Origin: Proteiniphilum acetatigenes DSM 18083
Lineage (GTDB): Bacteria > Bacteroidota > Bacteroidia > Bacteroidales > Dysgonomonadaceae
DNA length: 64,000 nt
Assembly (NCBI RefSeq): GCF_000380985.1
Contig: NZ_KB905708.1
Location: 1 to 64,000, forward strand
Reading direction: 5' to 3'
A program made the position numbers and the translations under genes. The notes under the pieces are model-generated. The model had not been told where the DNA came from and made no database searches. It was given only the letters and a program-made list of their open reading frames with translations. Of the stretch, positions 1 to 8,530 are shown piece after piece (within the stretch, counting starts at the first letter, position 1; every line of letters starts with the position of its first letter).

Positions 1-1
1 C

Positions 2-151
2 AAGTCACCCAGCCAGTGGGCGGAGACACTGGATGATGAAGTGTTAGCCACAGCCATCCTGGATCGACTGCTATATCGTTGCGAGGTGATCAGGTTCGAG
101 GGAAACGGTTACCGTATGGACAACCGGAAAACTTTCCTTGAGAAAGAATAA
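2..151 (+). CDS. istB: IstB-like ATPase of an IS21-family element, C-terminal end only
   Basis: The window begins inside this gene; 49 codons and a TAA stop are visible. The residues ([20 protein letters not shown], then [10 protein letters not shown]) match the usual C-terminus of IstB helper ATPases, which support the IstA transposase of IS21-family elements. The Walker motifs lie outside the window. Terminal-type repeats follow at once, so this is the right part of the element. Family assignment is by recognition of the tail only. Confidence 0.75.
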   Translation, partial: KSPSQWAETLDDEVLATAILDRLLYRCEVIRFEGNGYRMDNRKTFLEKE

Positions 152-199
152 AAAAACAGTTGAATACAATAAAAAAAAGATAGTTAATGTAATGTTAAA

Positions 200-258
200 C
201 CTGTACATTGGATATTGCCAAAAGTTGTACACTCAACATTGCCATTTTTTGTACATTG
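200..258 (+). repeat. Right-end repeats of the IS21-family element
   Basis: Two related 17-base units, ATTGCCAAAAGTTGTAC at 214-230 and ATTGCCATTTTTTGTAC at 238-254, lie in direct orientation 24 bases apart, and TGTACATTG occurs at 202 and again at 250. IS21-family ends usually carry several such transposase-binding repeats. The exact terminus, probably a CA near 255-260, cannot be fixed without the left end. Confidence 0.5.
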
Positions 259-479
259 TAAATTTGCTAATTACAAACTCTTTTATGAACTTTAAAAAGG
301 ATATAAAAAATATGGGGTTCACCAAATGCTTACAATGCTTTTGGGTGTCCCTGCCATCTAGATTCATGTTTATCTTTGTTTTGAAAACATAAACACTCAA
401 AAGGGGAAGACCTTCGGCACCCGGGCGGGGACAGCATACCGGAGTGGCTGGTTGTGGACATTCCAGCATGTTGACCCCT

Positions 480-661
480 GCAAGTCTTTAAGAATAGAGG
501 CCTGCCTGGGGCAGTTCTACAGAGAGGTCAGGATGAAACGGAATTTACAGCTATCTTTGAAAATCGGGTTTTGCTGTCTCTACAGCAAAACCCTCCGTTT
601 CTTATTTACACAAATTTTGGACACTGTCGATAAATTACACGGCTGAAAATGGGAGTATCCC
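480..661 (+). mobile_element. Relic of an IS256-type element: transposase tail debris and right end
   Basis: A short open stretch ends with residues resembling the C-terminus of IS256 transposases (EFTAIFENRV near 540-571). It is followed by two end-like units: TTTACACAAATTTTGGACAC and on to 628, and TTACACGGCTGAAAATGGGA from 635 to 661. The same arrangement recurs at 3920-4063 in the same orientation. No intact transposase is present. The call rests on the tail motif plus the TTTACAC...GACACTGTC style of end. Confidence 0.45.
566..593. other. Perfect 12-bp hairpin inside the IS256-type relic
   Basis: GGGTTTTGCTGT (566-577), loop CTCT, ACAGCAAAACCC (582-593). It lies between the transposase-tail debris and the end repeats, and may have protected the element from outside transcription or ended the transposase message. 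No long T tract follows on either strand. Confidence 0.5.
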
Positions 662-690
662 ACCAACCTAACACAGCTGGAGGGATACTC
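653..690 (-). terminator. Inverted repeat after the STAND NTPase gene
   Basis: GAGTATCCC at 653-661 and GGGATACTC at 682-690 are perfect 9-base complements with a 20-base loop, 14 bases beyond the stop of the minus-strand gene at 704. There is no U tract, so this may act as an mRNA 3' end stem rather than a classical terminator. The left arm overlaps the second end-like unit of the IS256-type relic. Confidence 0.4.
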
Positions 691-703
691 ACTCAACCCT
701 ATT

Positions 704-3700
704 TTATTTACTTAACATTTTCATTTTTAATGAATTAGCTATTTGCTGTTTTTCCTTATAATCAATGTGATTATTATATACATAAGCTCTTGCCCTTGCT
801 CGAAGAATTGAGAATGCTACATGATTATCCTCAAATTCCTTAGAAAGTTCTCTGAGTTCTTTTATAGAAAGTTTACTATATGCACTTTTGATACTAAAGG
901 TTACTAGTTTTGCGGCTGGCGTATTTATTTCTTTAGCCACTTCATCAAAAATGTCTTTTAAGTCTTTATTTCCAACACAATATATCATTTTAGAGAAAAT
1001 CCCTATACATTGTTGAAATGTCATATATTGGAAGAATTTATTTATTTTTTTCACAATTTCTTGATTACTATCCCCCTCTTCTATTCTATTTTTGAGAGAC
1101 TCTATTAATTCATTTTGAGTGAATTTACTTATTTCCCCAAAAAAAGTAATAGTTCTAAACGCTGTATAATATAGTTCTGTAATAATCTCCTTCAGTTTTT
1201 CTTTATCAATAGATCCTTTTCTGTTTTTTACTATTTGTCCTACAATCTCGATAGCTTTAAGTGCATGAGACATTTCTTGTACTAACTCATTCGCTTCTTC
1301 TTTTTCTATTTCATTATCTTGGTTAGCATTTTTTTTCTCATTTATCCTATCACTCTCTTCTAGATTTTTTTCTCTTTCTTTTTTGGGATCCCTATTTGCT
1401 TGTATAATATTTGAACTAATATCCCTTACTATGCCTTCAATTTGATTATAATAGTCATCATCTTTGTGTAAAGTTATAGGTGTGTAGTTGTCATAGGGTG
1501 CCATTAAGGAAAGTGTAGCCTCATCAATAAGGAAATCGTCTTTAGAATGATGTGTTGTCAAAACTAATATGTTAGCTGCTTTTTCATCTGATAAGTTGTT
1601 ACATAGATCTGTAATAATTCGCTTACCTTCTTCTTGATGAATTAATTCTACTAATTTTCTAGAGATTAAAAAGTAAAAAATATAATTATACCTAAATTTA
1701 TAATCACCATCATCATCCTCTGTTAATATGTTTGATATTATAAGATTATCTTTTATTTTTGTCAGGTTTTTTGCTACATATTTTTGATTGTATAGCCTAT
1801 AAAACTCATCCAAATAATTCCCACTAAAAGAATCCATATTCGTTTGATATAGATTAAAAGCTAGTTCCGATAAAAAATTGAAATAAGAATCTATGTCTTC
1901 ATTTTTTATTTTAGCTTTATCTGTTAATGCAACGTATATCAGTGATTGATAGCAATAACCTAAAGACGTTTGTTCTAAATTGTGTGGTGTTGCATATATT
2001 AGTGTTTGGAGTATTGATAGTACATATACCGGATAGGATGGTATTAATTTATTGCCTAACACTGTTTGGATCTGATCAAAGTGTATTTTCGTTTTTTCTA
2101 AGATGATTTGGTCTGTATAAGTTTGAGGAGATTCGTTCAAAAGATGATATTTCTCAATTAACTCATTTCTTTTTTTGTATCCCAAAGGTTGAATATAGTA
2201 ATAATTTATTTCTTTAAATTCGGCATTTAAAGCAGAAGAGAAAGTAAATATTGAAGTCGTACCTATAATAATTTGACTAAAGTGTAATTGCAGATTCTTT
2301 ATAATATTGATTAAAGTTGCAGCATTATATGTAAAATTCTGTAAATTGTCAATTATTAATATTTTTTTCTCTTTATCATATTGTAGATAAGCTTCAAAAT
2401 CAGCAACTTCATATTGTTCCTCAAATAATTTTTTTATTGTCTTATTCTCTTCATATTTCATTAAATTTTTTGCGTCCAAAAGGATTGGGTACTTGTATTT
2501 ATCTAGAAAGTTTAAATATAACATATTTAATAAACTTGTCTTTCCAGATTGAGCATCTCCTTCTAGACTAATAATAGGCCTACTTTCTTCTAATAATCGC
2601 TTAGAATTATATACATCATCGATTCTTTTTTCTTTTGTAGATATTCTCTCTAAGTCAGGGAAAACAAAGATATCCGATAGGTGGATATTCTTACGATTTT
2701 CGAACTTTAAAGGTAAATCTAGTGAATCCAACTTATCAATAAACCCTTGTTTCGGTTTGAAAGTTTTATCAATATTTTTAGCTCCATTTATAGAAAAGTT
2801 ATTTTCAAAGTTACATATATATTTATCTTTATCCCAGTTATATTCTTTAATTATTCCACTTTTTTCTAAAATATCAATGACTATGCTTTTAAAACCTGAA
2901 CTTTTCTCATCTTCGCTTTGTAATGCTTTTCCTGAGATGTATATTGTTTCTTTCTTTGTTTTGAGATCTTGATTTTTAATATGTTCTTCTTCGTGTTCGT
3001 GCCCGTATATAAGTATTTGAGAATTCTTCTCCAAGTGTTGAGTGAATGCCTTTCTGTTATTTGGTTCAGTATTAGGTGTAAACCAATTTAACGGATGATG
3101 AAATATCGACAAATTTAAAATATTACCTTCACAAGAAAAATCATCTGGAATTTTAGTAAGAGGAAAATACATTTTTCCAACATTTTCCTTTATGCTTGAC
3201 ATCCATGCCGTATTATAACAGGTGAACTGAATATAGCTACCATCTATTTCTCTTTTTATTTGGTACACGAGTTTATTAGAAGGTATCTCTCCTTTAATTT
3301 TTTTATAAAATGTCCAAAAATCATCCTGCACCTTAATACAAGTATCAATTATACTATTATCTTCATTGTATTTTGCGGAATGAACATTATCTATTATAAT
3401 ATCTCGCACTTGGTTCGGTTCGTGAAAATTACAGTCATGATTTCCTGGCACAAGAATATATTCAAATGATGTATCTTCGATAAATCTTTCTAGGGAATTT
3501 TTAAATTTCGTAAGTATTGTCTCAGCCTCATTATATCCTTTCCCTTTATTTGCTATATCTCCAGATATAATAATGAATATCTTGTCTATCTTACTAAAAT
3601 CTAAATGCAAGGCTGATACTATTCCAGCAATCTTATCTTGAATCCAGTTGTTTGTTTCTTTGATGTGTAAATCTGTTAAATGAATTATGCCTATTTTCAT
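704..3700 (-). CDS. Metallophosphoesterase-STAND NTPase fusion, candidate defence protein
   Basis: 998 aa. Residues 1 to about 290 form a calcineurin-type metallophosphoesterase: DLH near residue 10, GDIAN near 47, GNHD at 86-89 and GHEH at 233-236 supply the metal ligands. An NTPase module follows, with P-loop GDAQSGKTS near 381-389 and Walker B ILIIDNLQ near 448-455, in the style of NACHT/STAND signalling ATPases. The last 250 residues are helical and charged, without recognised sensor repeats. In bacteria such effector-plus-STAND fusions often act in antiphage immunity, the C-terminal part sensing a phage component and the N-terminal enzyme attacking host molecules; that role is inferred. 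The ATG at 3700 is chosen over an adjacent upstream TTG. The gene is AT-rich and sits alone between two IS256-type relics. Phosphatase or nuclease substrate is unknown. Confidence 0.75.
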   Translation of the reverse strand: MKIGIIHLTDLHIKETNNWIQDKIAGIVSALHLDFSKIDKIFIIISGDIANKGKGYNEAETILTKFKNSLERFIEDTSFEYILVPGNHDCNFHEPNQVRDIIIDNVHSAKYNEDNSIIDTCIKVQDDFWTFYKKIKGEIPSNKLVYQIKREIDGSYIQFTCYNTAWMSSIKENVGKMYFPLTKIPDDFSCEGNILNLSIFHHPLNWFTPNTEPNNRKAFTQHLEKNSQILIYGHEHEEEHIKNQDLKTKKETIYISGKALQSEDEKSSGFKSIVIDILEKSGIIKEYNWDKDKYICNFENNFSINGAKNIDKTFKPKQGFIDKLDSLDLPLKFENRKNIHLSDIFVFPDLERISTKEKRIDDVYNSKRLLEESRPIISLEGDAQSGKTSLLNMLYLNFLDKYKYPILLDAKNLMKYEENKTIKKLFEEQYEVADFEAYLQYDKEKKILIIDNLQNFTYNAATLINIIKNLQLHFSQIIIGTTSIFTFSSALNAEFKEINYYYIQPLGYKKRNELIEKYHLLNESPQTYTDQIILEKTKIHFDQIQTVLGNKLIPSYPVYVLSILQTLIYATPHNLEQTSLGYCYQSLIYVALTDKAKIKNEDIDSYFNFLSELAFNLYQTNMDSFSGNYLDEFYRLYNQKYVAKNLTKIKDNLIISNILTEDDDGDYKFRYNYIFYFLISRKLVELIHQEEGKRIITDLCNNLSDEKAANILVLTTHHSKDDFLIDEATLSLMAPYDNYTPITLHKDDDYYNQIEGIVRDISSNIIQANRDPKKEREKNLEESDRINEKKNANQDNEIEKEEANELVQEMSHALKAIEIVGQIVKNRKGSIDKEKLKEIITELYYTAFRTITFFGEISKFTQNELIESLKNRIEEGDSNQEIVKKINKFFQYMTFQQCIGIFSKMIYCVGNKDLKDIFDEVAKEINTPAAKLVTFSIKSAYSKLSIKELRELSKEFEDNHVAFSILRARARAYVYNNHIDYKEKQQIANSLKMKMLSK

Positions 3701-3703
3701 CAA

Positions 3704-4260
3704 TTTATATATTTTATAAGGTTGTTACAGGGTAAATGACTGATTAATAATTCTGTGCTGGTCGTTTATTAAAAAATAATAGGTTGATAATATACATATT
3801 TTTATATTTTGCTCCATATTAAATTAATCGACTCAAAATTAAATATTTTATTCTAATAAACAATATATGTTCCATTTTATATTCTCCTATTTTTACAGTT
3901 ATATATTGCTTGTCCAATTTGTGGGGACTGGGAGTTGGTTTTGAACAAATTTTAATTATTTTTACCGAGAGGATCAGGTTATAAACAGAACCCTTCAATT
4001 ACTATTTACACACTTAATGGGATAGTGTCTCTCGGGGGCTTACACAGTTCCTGGAATACTCCCAAATCATAACAGGGATGGTTGCAGAAGTGTGGTATTC
4101 TCGTACATTATTTTTAGTTATCCTTTGGTAAAGATGTAAGTACTTGGGGTATTTCCCCTTTATTATTCGGCCGAAATGCATCTATCTCAGAATTCAACAC
4201 CACCTCATCCCTAGGTCGTATGGAACACTCAGAGTAATATCTATTATCACACGTCTTTAT
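3704..4260. other. AT-rich gap around the second IS256-type relic
   Basis: Besides the relic at 3920-4063, the stretch holds the presumed upstream region of the STAND gene (3704-3900), where no clear TAnnTTTG box was found, and a weak GGGG-TATTT-CCCC stem near 4150-4165 downstream of the gene ending at 4261. No further gene is supported. Confidence 0.4.
3920..4063 (+). mobile_element. Second IS256-type relic: transposase C-terminus and right end
   Basis: Around 3920-3984 the plus strand reads GDWELVLN and then, after a frame change, EQILIIFTERIRL and a TAA, which is the typical end of an IS256-family transposase. Right-end units follow: TTTACACACTTAATGGGATA (4005 to 4029) and TTACACAGTTCCTGGAATAC (4040 to 4063). 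Layout and orientation match the relic at 480-661. It is a decayed insertion, not an active element. Confidence 0.5.
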
Positions 4261-5577
4261 TTATTGCATATCAAGAGGTAAAGAATTTTGTATAATACTT
4301 TTGTTGTATAATCGATATATTTTAAGAGATTCTGTCATAAGGCATACTCCTTCTTTTAACCATTGTTTGTTTCTGCAATCTTTTGTCATTTCGATCTTCG
4401 GTGTATCTTCTGCATATAAAGATTTTAAACATTTATCATACATAGAACATTTAGGATCATAGATTGGGTATTTTGTGATGTCAATTTTGGGTGAAACTCG
4501 ATTGATAACCATTTCCAGTCCTCGTAAAAACGCAATATCCTTATATGTTGATTCCCCTGTTGGAAGTTTTGCCATTAGTGTAAGATTCTCTGCCTCAGCT
4601 AAAGGTAATCCGTAAAAATCAAGTAATAATTGGATTGATTTATCTGATGTTATATCGGTTTCATACAGTAGTTTCAGTAAGAAACTTTCTCCGCTCTCAA
4701 TTTCTAATGAACAATTTTTAAAAACCTTAGAAAAATATTCTAAATCACCTCCAATAGCTGATTCTATAGTTGATTGATAATCTGAAATAAATTTCAAAGA
4801 AAGATCTTTTACTGTTCTGCATTTGATATGATGTAATTCTGATTCTTCCAACATATGTTTATACAGGGTAATGCCAGTCATTCTTGGATTTTTACGTACA
4901 ATATCTAATACTTCAAAAAAGCCATAAGCTGGATTATTATACATTAACGAACATAAGCATATACTAAATAACATTTTCTTGTCATCTGCAAACTCACGAA
5001 GATGGTCATTACATATAATCTGAACAGCTTTATATGGAATTTCTGAATGCTCTGTTGTTGCATCGAAAAAAGATTGGAAGATATGTGACATACTTTCTAT
5101 GATACACAAATATCCGAAAACAAATTGCTCCGTTTCTCTTGTTTCTGTATTGACTCCTAAAACATCAACGCCAGCCTTGTTATTTTTTGCCTTTAATATA
5201 TTTATTTGATCTATCTTATTAATTGAAATTGATATTCCTACACTCCCCTTTAAAACTTTATATTGTTCTATCAGTGTATCAATCACAGGATAGAGTGGTC
5301 TGATATTTAGTGGTATTTCAATAGTGTCATTTTTTGCAAAATATTCTCTGCAAAATCCATAATAATTATTATATATTATTCCATATGATATTCCGAATAT
5401 AGTGCTTACAAATTGCAAGTAATGTAAATATTCGTGCATGAAAGTTCCTTTAGTTGCTGCATCTAACTTATGTACTTCTTCATCTACCATTTCACTATAA
5501 ATATACATGTGAAAAAAATTAGTTTCACATTTACCTCGTTTTTCACCATCTCCAATTATATCCCAAAAACCATTCAT
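4261..5577 (-). CDS. Unrecognised protein with an HExxH metal-binding motif
   Basis: 438 aa, family not recognised. The one clear motif is HEYLHYLQ at residues 48-55, in a helix-like context (ATKGTFMHEYLHYLQFVS) typical of zincin-type metallopeptidases; the third zinc ligand was not identified. The C-terminal half has a cluster of cysteines (about 365-405). No signal peptide or membrane segment is seen, so it is probably cytoplasmic. It is the second gene of a pair, 34 bases after the small gene ending at 5612, and lies in a run of defence-like genes. A toxin or protease role in defence is only a guess from context. Confidence 0.45.
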   Translation of the reverse strand: MNGFWDIIGDGEKRGKCETNFFHMYIYSEMVDEEVHKLDAATKGTFMHEYLHYLQFVSTIFGISYGIIYNNYYGFCREYFAKNDTIEIPLNIRPLYPVIDTLIEQYKVLKGSVGISISINKIDQINILKAKNNKAGVDVLGVNTETRETEQFVFGYLCIIESMSHIFQSFFDATTEHSEIPYKAVQIICNDHLREFADDKKMLFSICLCSLMYNNPAYGFFEVLDIVRKNPRMTGITLYKHMLEESELHHIKCRTVKDLSLKFISDYQSTIESAIGGDLEYFSKVFKNCSLEIESGESFLLKLLYETDITSDKSIQLLLDFYGLPLAEAENLTLMAKLPTGESTYKDIAFLRGLEMVINRVSPKIDITKYPIYDPKCSMYDKCLKSLYAEDTPKIEMTKDCRNKQWLKEGVCLMTESLKIYRLYNKSIIQNSLPLDMQ

Positions 5578-5611
5578 ATCTTAATCTATTAGTTAATGAA
5601 GATTCATATCA

Positions 5612-6130
5612 TTATATACTTTGAATTGTCACTTCAATTTTTTCGCCTTCAATGCAGCCAGTACACTTTAAGGGATTGAAATCTTCCAATTCTTCATTGC
5701 TTTCAATATCATATGATTCTGATGCTGGGCTATCTTTTATTGAATCTAATATTTCTTTTACTTCTTCAAAAACACTTTCTGGCAGTTCAGAAGACATATC
5801 GAACCGCTTTCTACTTCCTCCGACATACATATAATCGAACAAATTTGGATAATACTTCTTTATGTCTTTTCCTTTCTCTTCATACAGCTCAAAGTGAGCA
5901 AAAGCAATTATATTCCCTCTTTTTGTAGAACCTATTACTTTAGGTTCTAATCCGACCCAATTGATTTTATATTTTATATCAGTATGGCCTTTCCATGCAG
6001 ATTTTCCTCCAATCCCTATCACGGCATCATAGTTCCAGTTTCGAATTTGTCCCATACAATCCTGAATTCCAAATATTCCTCTTTCATCAGGATCGTGTTT
6101 ATGTGTTCTCTTATAAATTAAAACTCTCAT
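5612..6130 (-). CDS. Small unrecognised protein with a conserved-looking DCMG / AVIGIGG core
   Basis: 172 aa, function unknown. The N-terminal two thirds carry a dense set of motifs that look conserved: YKRTHKHDPDERG, FGIQDCMGQIR, YDAVIGIGG and KINWVGLEP, ending in a patch with YYPNLFDYMYVG. Similar small proteins occur in accessory regions of other bacteria, but no name or reaction is known to me. The C-terminus is acidic with two cysteines (KCTGC). It is the first gene of a two-gene unit with the HExxH protein and has its own promoter and a palindrome just upstream. Confidence 0.45.
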   Translation of the reverse strand: MRVLIYKRTHKHDPDERGIFGIQDCMGQIRNWNYDAVIGIGGKSAWKGHTDIKYKINWVGLEPKVIGSTKRGNIIAFAHFELYEEKGKDIKKYYPNLFDYMYVGGSRKRFDMSSELPESVFEEVKEILDSIKDSPASESYDIESNEELEDFNPLKCTGCIEGEKIEVTIQSI

Positions 6131-6160
6131 ATTTTGTTTATATTAGGACATTATATGCAA

Positions 6161-6196
6161 TCATTAGTGGACACTAATGAGGTATTTACAAAACTA
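6161..6196 (-). promoter_or_regulatory. Promoter with a 20-bp palindrome before the 6130 gene
   Basis: On the minus strand TAGTTTTG (6189-6196) fits the Bacteroidetes TAnnTTTG box. Just downstream, covering the expected start of transcription, lies TCATTAGTGGACACTAATGA (6161-6180) with perfect 9-base arms. A regulator bound there would block the promoter; the arms could also fold in the 5' end of the mRNA. A -33 box is not at ideal spacing. Confidence 0.5.
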
Positions 6197-6225
6197 AAAA
6201 TACCCCAAACTCCAAAGGTATTTTT
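6196..6225 (-). terminator. Terminator-like stem after the RT pair
   Basis: AAAAATACC (6196-6204) pairs perfectly with GGTATTTTT (6217-6225) over a 12-base loop. Read from the RT operon it ends in GGTATTTTT followed by AGTTTTG, so it has a short U-rich 3' arm. It would close a transcript of about 110 nt beyond the drt3b stop. It abuts the -7 box of the next operon. Confidence 0.55.
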
Positions 6226-6307
6226 ATTGTATCTCCTCAAAAGAAGAAAAATGCACCGCTATGTGTGTAAAGTATTTGAAGTTTGTTGCGGAACACTATG
6301 TCTTTGT
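6196..6307 (-). ncRNA. Candidate DRT3-associated RNA with an ACACACA loop
   Basis: Between the drt3b stop and the terminator-like stem, the minus strand folds into a hairpin: arms 6288-6297 and 6250-6259 pair over ten positions (four GC pairs, one mismatch, then five pairs including two GU). The 28-base loop (6260-6287) contains ACACACA (minus strand of 6262-6268). DRT3 systems use a small RNA, and as I recall it supplies an AC-repeat template to Drt3a for poly(GT) synthesis; the loop fits that. The RNA boundaries and function are inferred. It could be read through from the RT genes or have its own promoter, which I did not find. Confidence 0.45.
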
Positions 6308-8530
6308 CTATGAATAAACTTCTTGAGAAACTTTGGCGTTAATTTCATAATTCAAATTAAAACCTTTCCATTTTATGAACCATGATTTCTGTTTCATGGC
6401 ATATTCTATTATTTCTCCCTGTTTTAGATTATCTTCAACTCCAAATTGAGCTAAAACTTTTTTCTTGAAGGTGTTGTCTAAGTGAGGACAAGACAAAATA
6501 TCCATTTTTAGAAGAATTAATTCGGTTGAGATATCTCTTTGCTGCTTGTCGACGTCTTTGATTTTTTTCAATATAACCTTTTTCAGAAAATTCAAACTCT
6601 CTACATATTCCATATTGTCAGAATAGTAGTACAAAAGTACCGAAATTAATAGCATATTCCAAAATGTATATTCTTTTATATCTCTTTCTCTTAAATCTTT
6701 TTTTACACATAAATACTTATTGATTGTGTCGTCTGAAATTGCATATCCATTTCCCATTTCCTTAAGGGCAAGTAATAAGTAAAATGCCTCTAATTGAGAG
6801 TTTTGATTAAATGGAGTTGTCTGCATTACTAAATTGATTTCGTCTTGAATTTTCTTAAATACAATCTCTATATTTGATTTGTCAAAACGAATAACCTTTT
6901 CCTTTTTCAATTGATAATTATTTTTGAGGTATAGTATTACTACATTAAGTATTGATAATACTTTGAGAGTCGTGTTAATGCGTTTGTTATTCGAATACAA
7001 AAAGAAAACAATATCTAAGATGTTGACAATAAAATTTGTTAGCATCTTCTCATCCTGCTTTCTAAGTTTAATACACTTATCTCTTTCTTCAGAAGATAAA
7101 TTGTCACTATGTTTTGCAAAATAGGAAAGATACTTGAATCGGCTATCAAATTTCTTGAGTAATGTTTCAAGTTTTGAACAAATCTTCGCTAATGAATAGT
7201 TAATCAAATTCTTATATTCAACCCCTGATTCTTTAATAATTACTTTGTATTTGGTATTAAAAAGATTTGGACTTATATATAGACTTCGCTTCTCAGATAA
7301 CAATTCCCGAAGTTTTTCAATTTTAAAATTATTTTCATCCTTCTCTTCTACATTAATTATGTCCTTTTCTTCTTCATCCGAATCCTCAGAAATTATTTCA
7401 TTTTGAATTTTAATTTTTAAATTTTCAGAAAATAGATTATCTATTTTTTGTTTTGCTAAAGTAATGTCTGTAATAAAGGGTTTTTCAAAGAGCGTCGTTT
7501 TGGCGTCGCTTATTGTTAATTTGTATTGTCGTAAACGTAAAGTAAACTGTTCTAAAATATGATTTTTGGTTGCTTCATCATTATAAAATAGAAAATAATC
7601 ATCAACGTAGCGATAACACTCATAATCTTTATTGAGATATTTTTCTTGTGAGATCATATAATCCTCAACGTCCTTATCTACTCTTTGTAAAATAATCTCT
7701 GCGAAAATCCTTGAAAACTCGGGACCAATAACAATACCATTTGTTTCTCCAAAATTCATTTTCTGCATTAAATCGTCAAATTCATTTCCAAATGTGTCTT
7801 CATATTGTTTATTGTTCCAAGCATTTTTACCCTGTTCTATTCCTCCCAATGTCGCCCAAAGAATAGAATGTGTGTAGATGCTGTTGAAGCAATCTTGAAT
7901 ATCAAATTTCAGCAACTTATCAAACTTCTTCTCTGCCCGTTGATAACGATAATCTTCATAGAATTTGTAAATGTTACTGTATTTCTGATAGCTAAAGTAG
8001 GATTTTAAGTTTTCATACTCATTCATGTATTCTTCTTTACTATCTACTTTTCTACCAAGTAATTGTTCGTGTAACCTGTCTTTGTAATAAAAATAACAAG
8101 CGACCTTGTCCGGATGACGAATTGAAAAGTTACTCAAACTACAATGATGTAAGATTAAGTACTTATATTTTTCATAAAACTCAACCATTTGAAGTTGATT
8201 GAGGGGATGTATAATGGTTAATTCCCTGAATTTTCCTTGCTTATGGGCTATTCGATAAGAGAAGGGAACTCTGATTTTTTGTTTTTCTATATTTAAAGAA
8301 CCATCTGTTTTATTTGCGGAAATTCCCAATAATAGCTTAAGAGACTCGAAAGCCTCATCAGGCATATTCTTATCCCAATAAAGGTTATTATCTGCCGTTT
8401 TAATCTTGTATTTTATGAGGAAACGATAAAAGTGTCGATTTGAAAAAATTAAAGGTGTTTCGTATGGCAGAACATCTGAAAAGATAACTCTTTCCTTTTT
8501 ATATTTCAGTTCAATCTTTTTCCGTTTCAT
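6308..8530 (-). CDS. drt3b: Reverse transcriptase, second subunit of a DRT3-like system
   Basis: 740 aa. RT motifs are in order: fingers around 85-140 (FRELTIIHPL), motif A with FDIQDCF at 209-215, motif B GIVIGPEFSRIFAEI near 265-279, catalytic YVDD at 308-311, and a motif D-like stretch near 340-355. A 350-residue helical C-terminal part follows, as in Abi/UG-type RTs. No endonuclease, maturase or DGR features are present. The start overlaps the stop of the preceding RT gene by ATGA, implying coupled translation. Two adjacent RTs of this size order match the DRT3 defence type (UG3 plus UG8 RTs). Assignment to the b subunit rests on position and length. No catalytic residue is missing. Confidence 0.65.
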   Translation of the reverse strand: MKRKKIELKYKKERVIFSDVLPYETPLIFSNRHFYRFLIKYKIKTADNNLYWDKNMPDEAFESLKLLLGISANKTDGSLNIEKQKIRVPFSYRIAHKQGKFRELTIIHPLNQLQMVEFYEKYKYLILHHCSLSNFSIRHPDKVACYFYYKDRLHEQLLGRKVDSKEEYMNEYENLKSYFSYQKYSNIYKFYEDYRYQRAEKKFDKLLKFDIQDCFNSIYTHSILWATLGGIEQGKNAWNNKQYEDTFGNEFDDLMQKMNFGETNGIVIGPEFSRIFAEIILQRVDKDVEDYMISQEKYLNKDYECYRYVDDYFLFYNDEATKNHILEQFTLRLRQYKLTISDAKTTLFEKPFITDITLAKQKIDNLFSENLKIKIQNEIISEDSDEEEKDIINVEEKDENNFKIEKLRELLSEKRSLYISPNLFNTKYKVIIKESGVEYKNLINYSLAKICSKLETLLKKFDSRFKYLSYFAKHSDNLSSEERDKCIKLRKQDEKMLTNFIVNILDIVFFLYSNNKRINTTLKVLSILNVVILYLKNNYQLKKEKVIRFDKSNIEIVFKKIQDEINLVMQTTPFNQNSQLEAFYLLLALKEMGNGYAISDDTINKYLCVKKDLRERDIKEYTFWNMLLISVLLYYYSDNMEYVESLNFLKKVILKKIKDVDKQQRDISTELILLKMDILSCPHLDNTFKKKVLAQFGVEDNLKQGEIIEYAMKQKSWFIKWKGFNLNYEINAKVSQEVYS

